Shown piece after piece: positions 25,849-35,199 of a stretch of DNA of 64,000 bases. The stretch is from Lysobacter capsici (GTDB taxonomy: Bacteria; Pseudomonadota; Gammaproteobacteria; Xanthomonadales; Xanthomonadaceae), in the NCBI RefSeq assembly GCF_018732085.1, contig NZ_CP076103.1, positions 2,418,001-2,482,000 on the forward strand, written 5' to 3'. The translations under genes and the position numbers were made by a program. The notes beneath the pieces were generated by a model, which ran no database searches, had not been told where the DNA came from, and saw nothing but the letters and a program-made list of their open reading frames with translations. How positions within the stretch are numbered: the stretch's first letter is position 1; every line of letters starts with the position of its first letter.

Positions 25849-26213
25849 TGAGCGGGGAACCGGAGCGGCCGGTGATCTGGACGCAGTGGACGCCCGCGAA
25901 GCCGTGGGCCGAGTTCGACGCGCACCGGGTATTGTCCGATGCGATCTGGGACAGCGTGTCCGAGCCCGAATGGCATTACCTCAATCCGGCCGGCGGCCTG
26001 TCGATCTGGGAAGCGCGCGAGGACGGCAGCGCGATCGTGATCGAATACCGTGACGACCGCATCGTCGCCCTGCAGACCAGCGGCGGCATCGCGCAGCGGC
26101 ATTTCCTGGCGCTGACCGCGCTTGCGGTTGATCGCCTCGGCGCACGCCGATCCGTCGGCGCCGGACGACGGGCCGGCCTGAGGCTGCGTTCGCCTCGATC
26201 GGCGCGAGCGTGA
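25848..26213 (+). CDS. Hypothetical protein coupled to GGDEF gene
   Basis: 121 residues whose ATG overlaps the stop of the diguanylate cyclase (TGATG), so translation is coupled. Trp-rich N-terminus (VIWTQWTPAKPW, DAIWDSVSEPEWHYLNPAGGLSIW). It resembles a small beta-protein of about 90 residues, followed by an Arg-rich tail that may be disordered. No family recognised. Coupling suggests a partner or regulator of the cyclase; this is inference. Confidence 0.55.
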   Translation: MSGEPERPVIWTQWTPAKPWAEFDAHRVLSDAIWDSVSEPEWHYLNPAGGLSIWEAREDGSAIVIEYRDDRIVALQTSGGIAQRHFLALTALAVDRLGARRSVGAGRRAGLRLRSPRSARA

Positions 26214-26318
26214 GCGAACTGCGCCGCCGGTATTTGCCAGTGCGCGACGCGGCTGCCTAGAATCCCCGCACCGGGGGTCCGGCCGCCCCGGCGCCCGATC
26301 CCGACATCAGGGCAGGGC

Positions 26319-27623
26319 ATGACACAGCACGGCGGCACCACCTCGCAAGCGGGCATCGCGCAAGCGCGCATCGGCGTGATCGGCCTGGGCTATGTCGGCC
26401 TGCCGCTGGCGCTGGAGTTCGGCAAGCAGTACGACACGGTCGGCTACGACATCAATGCCGTGCGCGTGGCCCAGCTCAGCGTCGGCGAGGATCATCATCG
26501 CGAGAACGATCCCGAGGAGATCGCCGCCGCGACCCGGCTGCGTTTCAGCGCGAGCATCGACGACCTGGCCGATCGCGACGTGTACGTGATCACCGTGCCG
26601 ACCCCGATCGACGAACACAAGCGACCGGACTTCACCCCGCTGATCGAAGCCAGCCGCGCGCTGGCCGCGCTGCTCGAACCCGGCGACACGGTGATCTACG
26701 AGTCCACCGTGTATCCCGGCGCGACCGAGGAAATCTGCATTCCCGAACTCGAGCGCGTCTCGGGCCTGCGTTGCAACGAGAATTTCTTCGTCGGCTACAG
26801 CCCCGAGCGGATCAATCCGGGCGATCGCAAGCGTCGTCTGGTCGATATTCCGAAGGTGACCTCCGGCTCCAATCCCGCGACCGCCGAGCGGGTCGACGCC
26901 CTGTACCGCAGCATCATTCCGGCCGGCACCCACAAGGCTTCCAGCCTGCGCGTGGCCGAGGCGGCCAAGGTCATCGAAAACACCCAGCGCGACGCCAATA
27001 TCGCCTTGATCAACGAGTTCGCGCTGATCTTCCAAAGGCTCGGCATCGACACCACCGAAGTGCTGGAAGCGGCCGGCAGCAAATGGAATTTCCTGCCGTT
27101 CCGGCCTGGCCTGGTCGGCGGCCATTGCATCGGCGTGGACCCGTATTACCTGATCCAGAAAGCGCAGAGCGCCGGGTACTACCCCGACATCCTGCTCGCC
27201 TGCCGGCGCATCAACGATTCGATGGGCAGTCACGTCGCCGGTGAAGTGGTCAAGCGGATGATCCAGCGCGGCACCGCGGTGGCCGGCGCGCGGATCCTGA
27301 TCCTGGGCATCACCTTCAAGGAAAACTGCGCCGACCTGCGCAACACCCGCGTGGTCGATCTGGCGCGCGAGTTCGGCGAGTACCGCGCGCAGGTCGACAT
27401 CCACGACCCCTGGGCCAATCACGAAGAAGCGCGACGCGAATACGGCGTGAGCATGGTCGAACACCCGCAGGCCGGCGCCTACGACGCGATCGTGCTGGCG
27501 GTGGCGCACGAACAGTTCCGCGCGCTCGGCGCGGGCGGCGCGCGCGCCTACGGCAAACCGGGCGCGCTGTTGTACGACATCAAGAGTCTGTATCCGCGCG
27601 ATGAGGTGGATGCGCGGCTTTAG
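26319..27623 (+). CDS. Nucleotide sugar dehydrogenase (TviB/WbpA-like)
   Basis: 434 residues. It oxidises UDP-hexoses (UDP-GlcNAc or UDP-GalNAc type) to uronates in surface-polysaccharide synthesis. NAD-binding motif GVIGLGYVGLPLALEF (residues 19-34); TVPTPIDEHKRPD; ESTVYPGATEE; FVGYSPERINPGD; and GGHCIGVDPYYL with the catalytic Cys. The order and length match the Vi/O-antigen dehydrogenases better than UDP-glucose dehydrogenase. No glycosyltransferases lie within the window, so its pathway is elsewhere. The product is unassigned among UDP-sugar uronates. Confidence 0.9.
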   Translation: MTQHGGTTSQAGIAQARIGVIGLGYVGLPLALEFGKQYDTVGYDINAVRVAQLSVGEDHHRENDPEEIAAATRLRFSASIDDLADRDVYVITVPTPIDEHKRPDFTPLIEASRALAALLEPGDTVIYESTVYPGATEEICIPELERVSGLRCNENFFVGYSPERINPGDRKRRLVDIPKVTSGSNPATAERVDALYRSIIPAGTHKASSLRVAEAAKVIENTQRDANIALINEFALIFQRLGIDTTEVLEAAGSKWNFLPFRPGLVGGHCIGVDPYYLIQKAQSAGYYPDILLACRRINDSMGSHVAGEVVKRMIQRGTAVAGARILILGITFKENCADLRNTRVVDLAREFGEYRAQVDIHDPWANHEEARREYGVSMVEHPQAGAYDAIVLAVAHEQFRALGAGGARAYGKPGALLYDIKSLYPRDEVDARL

Positions 27624-27639
27624 CTGGCATCTTTGCAGA

Positions 27640-28320
27640 ATGTCATTCCCGCGAAGGCGGGAACCCAGAGACTTCAGCGTCATCTTTCAAGCCGTCATTC
27701 CCGCGAAGGCGGGAATCCAGCCACTTCAAGCGTTCTCGCACGAAAGGCCCTGGATTCCCGCCTGCGCGGGAATGACGGTAGGAGAAGGCGCCGGTAGTTG
27801 TTGTTACGAACCACGTCGCTTGGTCGCAGCCGAATATCCAGAACCTTCAGCGCGATCTTTCGGATCGTCATTCCCGCGAAGGCGGGAATCCAGAGGCTTC
27901 AGCGCCATCTTTCAGATTGTCATTCCCACCAACGCGGGTTCTGCTTCACTTCGGCGCAGCCGAGTATCCAGCGACTTCAAGCGTTCTCGCACGAAAGGCA
28001 CTGGATTCCCGCCTGCGCGGGAATGACGGTAGGAGAGGGCGCCGGTAGTTGTTGTCACGAACCACTTTGCTTCGTCGCAGCCGAATATCCAGAACCTTCA
28101 GCGCGATCTTTCGGATCGTCATTCCCGCGAAGGCGGGAATCCAGAGGCTTCAGCGCCATCTTTCAGATCGTCATTCCCGCGAACGCGGGCTCTGCTTCAC
28201 TTCGGCGCAGCCGACTATCCAGCGACTTCAACCGTTCTCGCACGAAAGGCAATGGATATTCGCCTACGCCGGAGCAGGGCGGAGCCCGCCTTCGCGGGAA
28301 TGACGGTAGGCGATGGCCTC
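27640..28320. repeat. GTCATTCCCGCG palindromic repeat cluster
   Basis: About a dozen copies, in both orientations, of a palindrome GTCATTCCCGCGAAGGCGGG (each with a trailing AATCCAG), spread over 680 bases. A 250-bp segment is tandemly duplicated: GAATGACGGTAGGAG occurs at 27771 and again at 28021, with the intervening TTACGAACCAC, TTCAGCGC and TGGATTCCC blocks repeated in order. Frames that cross it are repeat-derived and not genes. Related copies are at 44974-45059. Confidence 0.85.
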
Positions 28321-28418
28321 ATCGCTCGCCCTTACGGGACCAGCCACCCACCTCCGTACAGCCAATCCACCCGCGCAAGGGTATGCTCGGCCTCAGCTCG
28401 TGAACCCATCCGATCGCC

Positions 28419-30041
28419 ATGCGCTATGCCGCTTACCTTGCCAGCCTGATCCTGACCCTGATTTCCATCGTGCTGGTGTTCACCCACCACGTCGATTGGT
28501 GGTGGGGCGTGGCCGTGTTCGGCGCCATCGCCGCCCTGGGCACGGTCGACCTGCTGCAGACCCGCAGCACCCTGCGCCGCAACTATCCGGTGCTCGCGCA
28601 TTTCCGCTACGGCCTGGAATCGATCGGCCCGGAGATGCGCCAGTACTTCATCGAAGCCGATACCGCCGAGGTGCCGTTCTCGCGCCAGCAGCGCGCGCTG
28701 GTCTATCAGCGCTCCAAGTCGGTCAACGACGTGCGCCCGTTCGGCAGCCAGGCCGATGTCTACAGCCTGGACTACGAATGGATCAACCATTCGCTCGCGC
28801 CGACCGCGCACATCTCGCACGACTTCCGCGTGGTGATCGGCGAGAACAGCGCGCAGCCGTACTCGGCCAGCGTGTTCAACATCTCGGCGATGAGTTTCGG
28901 TTCGCTCTCGGCCAACGCGATCCGCGCCTTGAACAAGGGCGCCAAGCTCGGCAACTTCTATCACGATACCGGCGAAGGTTCGATTTCGCCGTACCACCGC
29001 GAAAACGGCGGCGATCTGGTCTGGGAAATCGGCTCGGGCTACTTCGGTTGCCGCGACGACAAGGGCATGTTCAGCGAGGAACGCTTCATCGCCAACGCGC
29101 GCGATGAGCAGGTCAAGATGATCGAGATCAAGCTGTCGCAAGGCGCCAAGCCCGGCCACGGCGGGGTGTTGCCCGCGGCCAAGGTCAGCGCCGAGATCTC
29201 GGTCACCCGCGGCGTGCCGATGGGCCAGGACTGCGTGTCGCCGGCCGCGCACACTGCGTTCAATTCGCCGCAAGGGTTGCTGCAGTTCGTCGCCAGGCTG
29301 CGCGCGTTGTCCGGCGGCAAGCCGACCGGGTTCAAGCTCGCGATCGGCCATCCCTGGGAGTGGTTCGGCATCGCCAAGGCGATGCAGGAAACCGGCGTGC
29401 TGCCGGATTTCATCGTCGTCGACGGCGCCGAAGGCGGCACCGGCGCGGCGCCGGCGGAGTTCATCGACCACGTCGGCGTGCCGATGCACGAGGCGCTGAT
29501 GCTGGTCCACAACACCCTGGTCGGGCTGGAACTGCGCGACAGGATCCGCATCGGCGCGGCCGGCCGGGTGACCAGCGCCTTCGACATTGCCCGCACCCTG
29601 GCGATGGGCGCGGACTGGTGCAACGCCGGACGCGGCTACATGTTCGCGCTGGGCTGCATCCAGGCGCAGAGCTGCCACACCGACCGCTGCCCGACCGGCA
29701 TCGCCACCCAGGACCCGAGCCGCTGGCGCAAGCTCGACGTGCCGGACAAGTCGACCCGCGTGTTCCATTTCCACGACAACACGCTCAAGGCCCTGCGCGA
29801 TCTGCTGTGCGCCGCCGGCCTGAGCCATCCGGGCGAAATCGGCCCCGAGCACATCCTGCGCCGGGTGTCGCCGACCGAAGTGCGCTCGCTCGGCGCGCTG
29901 TACAACTTCCTCGCGCCCGGCGACCTGCTCGGCAAGGTGCCCGACCACGCGGTATTCAAATCGTTCTGGGCGAACGCGCGCAGCGATTCGTTCGCCGCGC
30001 CGGAGCGGTTGCTGGCGATGCGGGCGAGCAAGTCGTTTTGA
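28419..30041 (+). CDS. FMN-binding glutamate synthase family protein
   Basis: 540 residues. The N-terminal 40 residues are two hydrophobic helices (membrane-anchored). The rest is the FMN-binding GltS alpha-like domain: FNISAMSFGSLSANAIRALNKGAKLGNFYHDTGEGSISPYH, GAKPGHGGVLP, and VDGAEGGTGAAPAEF, the FMN/2-oxoglutarate barrel. A C-terminal Cys cluster (CIQAQSCHTDRCPTGIA) matches the 3Fe-4S ligands. Unlike GltB it lacks the glutaminase domain. The substrate of these orphan proteins is unknown. Confidence 0.88.
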   Translation: MRYAAYLASLILTLISIVLVFTHHVDWWWGVAVFGAIAALGTVDLLQTRSTLRRNYPVLAHFRYGLESIGPEMRQYFIEADTAEVPFSRQQRALVYQRSKSVNDVRPFGSQADVYSLDYEWINHSLAPTAHISHDFRVVIGENSAQPYSASVFNISAMSFGSLSANAIRALNKGAKLGNFYHDTGEGSISPYHRENGGDLVWEIGSGYFGCRDDKGMFSEERFIANARDEQVKMIEIKLSQGAKPGHGGVLPAAKVSAEISVTRGVPMGQDCVSPAAHTAFNSPQGLLQFVARLRALSGGKPTGFKLAIGHPWEWFGIAKAMQETGVLPDFIVVDGAEGGTGAAPAEFIDHVGVPMHEALMLVHNTLVGLELRDRIRIGAAGRVTSAFDIARTLAMGADWCNAGRGYMFALGCIQAQSCHTDRCPTGIATQDPSRWRKLDVPDKSTRVFHFHDNTLKALRDLLCAAGLSHPGEIGPEHILRRVSPTEVRSLGALYNFLAPGDLLGKVPDHAVFKSFWANARSDSFAAPERLLAMRASKSF

Positions 30042-30106
30042 TCGCTGCCGATCGCGGTCTGGATCAGGCGTGAGTTGCGGCCTGGATTGAGGCTCGACTT
30101 CGCGCA

Positions 30107-30515
30107 AGCTTTCGCGAGGCCCCGAGGTCGTTTGTGGGAGGGGCTTGAGCCCCGACGCTTTTCGCTCCGATCGCGACAGTTGTTCAAGCAAGACGCTTCG
30201 TCGTCCGATAATCCAGGTGACTGGATCGAAAAGCGTCGGGGCTGAAGCTCCCTCCCACAAAAGATTTCGGGCTGGATCGCGATCTGGTGCTGTCGCTATC
30301 TTCGTGGCGATCCAACGTCGTTTGCTGCCTTCAGATCAGGAAGCGTGAGTTATTACGAGCTTTCGCGAGGCCCCGAGGTCGTTTGTGGGAGGGGCTTGAG
30401 CCCCGACGCTCTTCGCTCCGATCGCGACAACTGTTCAAGCAAGCCGCTTCGTCGTCCGATAATCCAGGTGACTTGATCGAAAAGCGTCGGGGCTGAAGCT
30501 CCCTCCCACAAAAGA
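30107..30515. repeat. Two 158-bp near-identical REP-like units
   Basis: Bases 30107-30264 and 30358-30515 differ at only a handful of positions. Each contains facing arms TTTGTGGGAGGGGCTTGAGC and the complement near its end, separated by about 90 bases. The two units are directly repeated with 93 bases between. They belong to the same family as the units at 9811, 53670, 53796 and 57181. The gap 30042-30594 holds nothing else. Confidence 0.85.
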
Positions 30516-30594
30516 CCTCGGGCGGGACCGCGATCTGTTGCTATCACTGCGGCCCTTTGTCGCCGCTGTCGCGAGCGAACGCCATTTGCGGGCT

Positions 30595-30960
30595 TCAGAG
30601 CAACTCCAGCACCCGCTCCGGCGGCCGGCCGATTACCGCGCGTCCGCCGTGTACGAAGATCGGCCGCTCGATCAGGCGTGGATGCTCGGCCATCGCCGCG
30701 ATCAGCGCTTCCTCATCGAGGGACGCATCATCCAGGCCCAGCTGGCGGTACTCATCCTCGCCGCTGCGCAGCAGGTCGCGCGCGGGCAGGCCCAGCAGCG
30801 CGAGCAGGGCGCGCAATTGGGCGGCGTCGGGCGGTGTGTCCAGGTAGGCGACGATCGTCGGCTGCACGCCGCGTTCGTGCAACAGCTCCAGCGCGCCGCG
30901 CGACTTGGAGCAGCGCGGGTTGTGGTACAGCCGGGTCGGGGCGAGGTGGGCGTCGTTCAT
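30595..30960 (-). CDS. ArsC-family arsenate reductase-like protein
   Basis: 121 residues from ATG 30960; AGGAGA lies upstream, so the longer frame is rejected. Thioredoxin-like fold with catalytic Cys in YHNPRCSKSRGALELL near residue 15, plus the ArsC features DDASLDEEALIAAMAEHPRLIERPI and GRPPERVLELL with the phosphate-type Arg. It resembles glutaredoxin-coupled arsenate reductase (or the YffB/Spx relatives). No arsR, arsB or other ars genes lie beside it, so arsenate as substrate is unproven. Confidence 0.82.
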   Translation of the reverse strand: MNDAHLAPTRLYHNPRCSKSRGALELLHERGVQPTIVAYLDTPPDAAQLRALLALLGLPARDLLRSGEDEYRQLGLDDASLDEEALIAAMAEHPRLIERPIFVHGGRAVIGRPPERVLELL

Positions 30961-31167
30961 CCAGCGATCTCCTGTGCGGTTTCGGTGGCGCAGGGCGCGG
31001 CCGATGAGGGTTCGCGGTCCTGGCCGAGTCGACTTGGGCGGGCCGGCGCATTCGGTCGGGGCCTGGCTCGCGTCGATCCGGTCGCGACGGCGCAACCGCC
31101 GGCAATGCGTCCGCGGCGTGCGCGTCGCCGGCCGCGCAACCGCCTCGGGCGGTGCCCGTCCAAAACG

Positions 31168-31193
31168 AAAAAAGCCGGCTTTCGCCGGCCTTT
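31168..31193 (-). terminator. Terminator downstream of tRNA-Val
   Basis: GC stem (31172-31179 with 31184-31191, GCCGGC core) and a 4-base loop. On the minus strand it is followed by TTTTTT then CGTTTTG. It lies ten bases past the tRNA-Val 3' end. Confidence 0.82.
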
Positions 31194-31202
31194 CCGTGAA
31201 AC

Positions 31203-31277
31203 TGGTGGGCGGTGCAGGGTTCGAACCTGCGACCCTCGCCGTGTGAAGGCGATGCTCTACCGCTGAGCTAACCGCCC
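31203..31277 (-). tRNA. tRNA-Val(CAC)
   Basis: 75 bases including encoded CCA. Acceptor stem GGGCGGT/ACCGCCC, D-arm GCTCAGCGGTAGAGC, anticodon stem TCGCC/GGCGA around loop TTCACAC giving anticodon CAC (codon GUG), and T-arm with GGTTCGAACC. Terminator follows. Confidence 0.97.
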
Positions 31278-31336
31278 GATGTTGAATCGGGCCGCAGATT
31301 CTAATGGGCCTTTGCGGAACAGGCAAGCCTCGCCCG

Positions 31337-31420
31337 GGATTCGGGATTCGGGATTCGGGATTCGGGATTCGGGATTCGGGATTCGGGAATCGGGAATCGG
31401 GAATCGGGAATCGGGAATCG
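31337..31420. repeat. Compound heptamer array (GGGATTC)7(GGGAATC)5
   Basis: Seven perfect GGGATTC units (31337-31385) run straight into five GGGAATC units (31386-31420). It ends 13 bases past the stop of the large gene at 31434. The same heptamer occurs at 45114-45148 and 54911-54945, each also just past a minus-strand stop codon. Confidence 0.95.
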
Positions 31421-31433
31421 GCCCGGGCGTCGC

Positions 31434-33899
31434 CTACAGGTCCAGCACCCAGTCGTTGTGGCCGGCGAAATGGGTGGGGTGGGCCTCGCGGTATGCCTTG
31501 ACCTCGTCCATCTGGTCCTTTTCGCGCTTGAAGTCGGCTTCGCGCTTGCTCTTGTCGAGGAACGGGGCATAGCTGTCGGCGCCGCGATCCTTTTCCCACT
31601 TCTCGCGGAAGTCGGCGAACTCCTCGCGATGGAAGTCGAAGATACTGCGGTCGCCCGGCGCCTGCCGGCCGCCCCAGTCGTCGTCGCGCAGCGAGGCGAT
31701 CGCCTCGCTCTTGCTGCCGGCGTTGCGGAACTCGGCCAGGGTGGTCACCGCGTAGTCGTACTTGAGGTTCCAGTCCGGGCGCGCGATGCCGTCCTCGGCC
31801 AGGGTCTTGAACCACTCGTACTGGTCTTTGACGAAACTCTTGTCCTTCGCGCTCTGCACCCAGGTGCCGATCAGCAGGCTGACCACGCCCGCGGCCACGC
31901 CGACCGCCGACAGGCCGCGCGAGAGCGTCGACAGCACCCGCGAGGCGGTGCTGGCCTGGCCGCCCTGGGCGGCGCTGGCGAAGGTGCTGAGCGCGTTGGC
32001 GCCGGCCGAGGCAAGCTCGCTGGAGCCCGAGATCAGGCTCAGCACCGCTTCGGCGCGGTCGCCGGGGCTGCCGTCCTCGCCGAAGGCTTCCTTGACCGCC
32101 ATGCCGCCGGTGACCACATCGAGCACGCCGCCGGCCACGCCGGTGAATTTGGACACCACATCGACCGCCGCGTTGGCCGAACGGCTCAGGCGCGAGGGAT
32201 CGGCGCCCGCGTCGCCGCCGGAGATCAGGCCGCGGAAGCCGTCGGTGATCGTATCGGCATTGCTCAAGCCGGTCGGCGCCGGCACGTCGGTGGCGGCGAC
32301 GCGTTCGCCGACCTTGCTGACGATGCTGTTCGGTTCGGCCGAGCCCACGCCCAGCGCGCTTTGGGTCTTGCCGTCGACGCCGAGCAGGTTCAGCGCCGAG
32401 GCGTCGATGCCGACCAGGTTCGGCAGCACCTTCGCCGCGTCGGGCAGCGAGCCGACGAATCCGATCAGGCCACCGGCCACGGCGAGATTTTCCTCGGCGG
32501 TGCCGAACTCGCCGGTGCTCAGCGAATGCACCGCGCCGGCCAGGCCGAACGCGCCGGACACGGCCGGCAGCAGCCCTTGCGAGTCGAGCTGGTCGAACAA
32601 CTTGCGGATCGAATCCTTGTCGCCGCTGCTGAAATCGATCTTGGAAAACGCCTTGTCGATGTCCTCGGATTTATAACCGTTGGCGCGCAATTCGGCGGCG
32701 ACGTTGGCGACATCCACGCGCGCATCGGCGCCGTCCTTGCCGAGCAGCACGTCGATCTGTTCGCCGATGTCGCCGGGCAGGCCGGTGACGGTGTCGAGCG
32801 TGCCCTTGACGGTTTCCAGCACGTCGGCCACGCCGCCGCCCTTGGCTTCGTCGCTGACCTTGGTCGGATCGGCGAAGGCGCTGTCGAAATCGCGGGCCAG
32901 CGCATTGGCGGTGAAGGTCTGGCCGGCGCTGCGGGCGCGGTCGGGGTCGAGCAGCGACAACTGGCTGATCGCGTCCTCGACGTCGGCGCGCGCGCGCGGC
33001 GCGTCCCAGGCCGGCAGCTTGGAAATCTGGTCGACGTAGTCGGCGCTCTCGACCACGCCGGCGAGCTTGTCGACCATCGCCTTGCGATCGGCCTCCGGCA
33101 CGGCCTTGACCGCTTCGTCGAGCTTGGCGGCGAAGTCGGTCGCGATCGGTTCCTGGCGCATCAGGTACTCGATCTCGCGATTGATCGCGGCGCTGTCGAA
33201 GATGTCCTTCATGTCGGCCGGTTCGAGCTGGGTCAGGCTTTCGACCTCGGTCTTGGTGCCGGTCCAGGGCTTGAGCGCTTCGTAGGTCGGCTTGATGAAC
33301 TTGCCGTTGCTGACCGCGTCGCGCGCTTCGAGCAAGCGCACCAGCTTGGCCTCGTTGCTGTCGGGCTCCAGGTCGGCGTCCTTGTACTGGTCGACCAGTT
33401 CCTTGTATGCGGCCTGGCCGATGGTGAGTTTTTCGTCGCCGCTTTCGATGTCGGTCTTGAGCGAGAACGCATCGGTCTCGCCCTTCGGCGGCAAGCCGGC
33501 CTTGTCGCGCGCGAGATCGACGGTGGGCGCGCCGATGTCGAGGTATTTCTGCTCGGCCGCGGCGAACACCGACGGATTGCCGATCTGCGCGGCCACGTGC
33601 TTGGCGCCGTCGTTGGTGGTGAAGCGGATGTAGCCGGGCTGGATCTCGCCGGGAATGTCGACCGAACGGATGTCCTCGTAGGTGATCTGCGCGTCGCGCG
33701 GGACCAATTCGTAACCGCCTTCGGTCACCCGTTCGTGGATTTCCTTGCCCTGGGTCACCGGATTCGGCGGGCCCTGGTAGGGCTCGTGGCCGGGACCGCT
33801 GGTCGGACCGTTGGACTTGGCGACCGGTGGGGCTTCGTCCTTGCGCTGCAATTCGGCCAAGGTCGCCAGCACGGCGCGGGAGGTGGCTTCGATCGCCAT
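31434..33899 (-). CDS. Large hydrophobic-segment protein, translocator-like
   Basis: 821 residues from ATG 33899 (AGGAG upstream). No Sec signal. The N-terminal 400 residues are soluble, acidic and helical (ITYEDIRSVDIPGEIQPGYIRFTTNDGAKH near residue 70). The second half has four or five Gly/Ala-rich hydrophobic segments (VSGAFGLAGAVHSLS, AVAGGLIGFVGSL, VGVAAGVVSLLIGTW) separated by charged linkers, and the end is a charged coiled coil (KDQYEWFKTL to KREADFKREKDQMDEVKAYRE). This layout resembles type III-style translocators or effectors that insert into membranes. I cannot name the family. It is monocistronic. Confidence 0.6.
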   Translation of the reverse strand: MAIEATSRAVLATLAELQRKDEAPPVAKSNGPTSGPGHEPYQGPPNPVTQGKEIHERVTEGGYELVPRDAQITYEDIRSVDIPGEIQPGYIRFTTNDGAKHVAAQIGNPSVFAAAEQKYLDIGAPTVDLARDKAGLPPKGETDAFSLKTDIESGDEKLTIGQAAYKELVDQYKDADLEPDSNEAKLVRLLEARDAVSNGKFIKPTYEALKPWTGTKTEVESLTQLEPADMKDIFDSAAINREIEYLMRQEPIATDFAAKLDEAVKAVPEADRKAMVDKLAGVVESADYVDQISKLPAWDAPRARADVEDAISQLSLLDPDRARSAGQTFTANALARDFDSAFADPTKVSDEAKGGGVADVLETVKGTLDTVTGLPGDIGEQIDVLLGKDGADARVDVANVAAELRANGYKSEDIDKAFSKIDFSSGDKDSIRKLFDQLDSQGLLPAVSGAFGLAGAVHSLSTGEFGTAEENLAVAGGLIGFVGSLPDAAKVLPNLVGIDASALNLLGVDGKTQSALGVGSAEPNSIVSKVGERVAATDVPAPTGLSNADTITDGFRGLISGGDAGADPSRLSRSANAAVDVVSKFTGVAGGVLDVVTGGMAVKEAFGEDGSPGDRAEAVLSLISGSSELASAGANALSTFASAAQGGQASTASRVLSTLSRGLSAVGVAAGVVSLLIGTWVQSAKDKSFVKDQYEWFKTLAEDGIARPDWNLKYDYAVTTLAEFRNAGSKSEAIASLRDDDWGGRQAPGDRSIFDFHREEFADFREKWEKDRGADSYAPFLDKSKREADFKREKDQMDEVKAYREAHPTHFAGHNDWVLDL

Positions 33900-34172
33900 G
33901 GTGAGCGACTCCTGTGTGGGCACGGTCGATGTAACGACGGTGCCTGCGGCAGGGGCCGGGTGCATCTGGGGAAAACCCGAGAAACGCGCACAGGCGCGTG
34001 ATGCGCATCACGACGGCGATGACAGCGCTGTCTTTCGCGTGGGCCGGGTGACTGCGTTGGCGCGATCGAGCCGGATTACCGGCGAACCGCGTCGAGCGCG
34101 GTTCGCCGGTTTTCAGTGCATGGCTCGTATACGAACGCGCATTTATTCGCGACCGCGTTCAGTGCAACGCGA

Positions 34173-35027
34173 TTATTCCAGTTGTTCCTTCGCGTATGCC
34201 GCGTCGAGGGCTTCCATCGCATCGAGCGGCTTGAGCTTGGCGGCTTTTTCGTACGCGCCGGCCGCGGCGGCTTCCTGCTTGTCGCCGTGCAACAGCATCA
34301 GCACGTTGCCGTGTTCGATGTGGGCGATCGGCGAATCGGGCGTCAGCTTGACCGCGTTCTTGATGTGCTTTTCCGCTTCGGCGGCTTTTGCGCCGTAGGT
34401 CAGTCCGCCGATCATGCCGCCGATCTTGTTGATGATCTCGGCGTGGTACAGCGCCATCGCGGTATGCGCTTCGGCGTGCTTGGGTTCGAGTTCCAAGGTG
34501 GTGTCGAGCGCGCTGCGCACCTTGCCGGCGATGCCGGCCTTGAGCGCCTTGGCGATGCTGATGCCCTGGCTGTAGCGGCCCAGCGCGAACGCATGGCGAT
34601 AGTGGCTGTTGGCTTCGTCGGGCAGCGCCGCGACCGCGGCTTCGGCGAGCTTGGCGGCTTGTTCGTAGCGCTTGAGTTGTTCGTCTTCGTCGTCGACCAG
34701 GTAGGTCGCGTGGATGCCCAGGGCCTTGACCGCGACCGAGGCGCCGGCCGGACCGAGCGCCTGGCCGGCGTCGAACGCGGCCTTGAAGTCGCCGCGGTGG
34801 AACGCGCGCCAGGCGTCCTGCAGCGCGGTGGCGAGCGCGTCGGCGTCCAGGCCCTTGGGCGCGGCCTTGCCGGCGGCCTTGATCAGCGCGGCGGCGCGCT
34901 TGGCGTCGGGATACGGCTCGGCGTCGCCCGCGTGCAGCTTGGGCCAGGCTTTCTTGAGGGCGTCGCCGGCGTAGGCGTAGCCCTTGGCATCGTGGGGAAA
35001 GGTGGCCCAAGCGGTTTTGGCGGCCAT
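34173..35027 (-). CDS. TPR-like repeat protein
   Basis: 284 residues, AAGGAC just upstream of ATG 35027. It is helical throughout; pairs of amphipathic helices such as EAANSHYRHAFALGRYSQGISIAK, ALDTTLELEPKHAEAHTAMALYHAE and HIEHGNVLMLLHGDKQEAAAAGAYEKAAKLKPLDAMEALDAAYAKEQ have the TPR rhythm. No signal peptide. It is probably a cytoplasmic scaffold. Xanthomonads have similar orphan TPR proteins of unknown role. Confidence 0.68.
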   Translation of the reverse strand: MAAKTAWATFPHDAKGYAYAGDALKKAWPKLHAGDAEPYPDAKRAAALIKAAGKAAPKGLDADALATALQDAWRAFHRGDFKAAFDAGQALGPAGASVAVKALGIHATYLVDDEDEQLKRYEQAAKLAEAAVAALPDEANSHYRHAFALGRYSQGISIAKALKAGIAGKVRSALDTTLELEPKHAEAHTAMALYHAEIINKIGGMIGGLTYGAKAAEAEKHIKNAVKLTPDSPIAHIEHGNVLMLLHGDKQEAAAAGAYEKAAKLKPLDAMEALDAAYAKEQLE

Positions 35028-35199
35028 CTGCGGTCCTTGTCGACAGGTCGGGAAGGCAGCATCCCGCCGTGGCCGCGCGATGGCAAGGGGCAGCGCGAAG
35101 CTGTTGCCCGGCTGAAGCGCTTAGTGTGATTGCTCGATGGGGCGCGGCCACAGTGGCCTGGTGAAACCGCCCAGTCCCGGGCGGTCAGCGGAGCAAACG

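Noticed and set aside
27640..28320. CRISPR array
   Set aside because: Repeat spacing and orientation are irregular and the repeats are palindromic intergenic elements, with no cas genes.
28332..30260. 642-codon minus-strand frame opposite the glutamate-synthase-family gene
   Set aside because: Antisense shadow with no ribosome site; the + frame has clear FMN and Fe-S motifs.
31337..31420. Origin-type iterons
   Set aside because: Heptamers without DnaA boxes, an AT-rich region or replication genes; the same unit lies beside several genes.
31458..34001. 847-codon frame on the + strand opposite the large gene
   Set aside because: A GC-driven antisense shadow; the minus-strand gene has a ribosome site and protein-like composition, this one does not.
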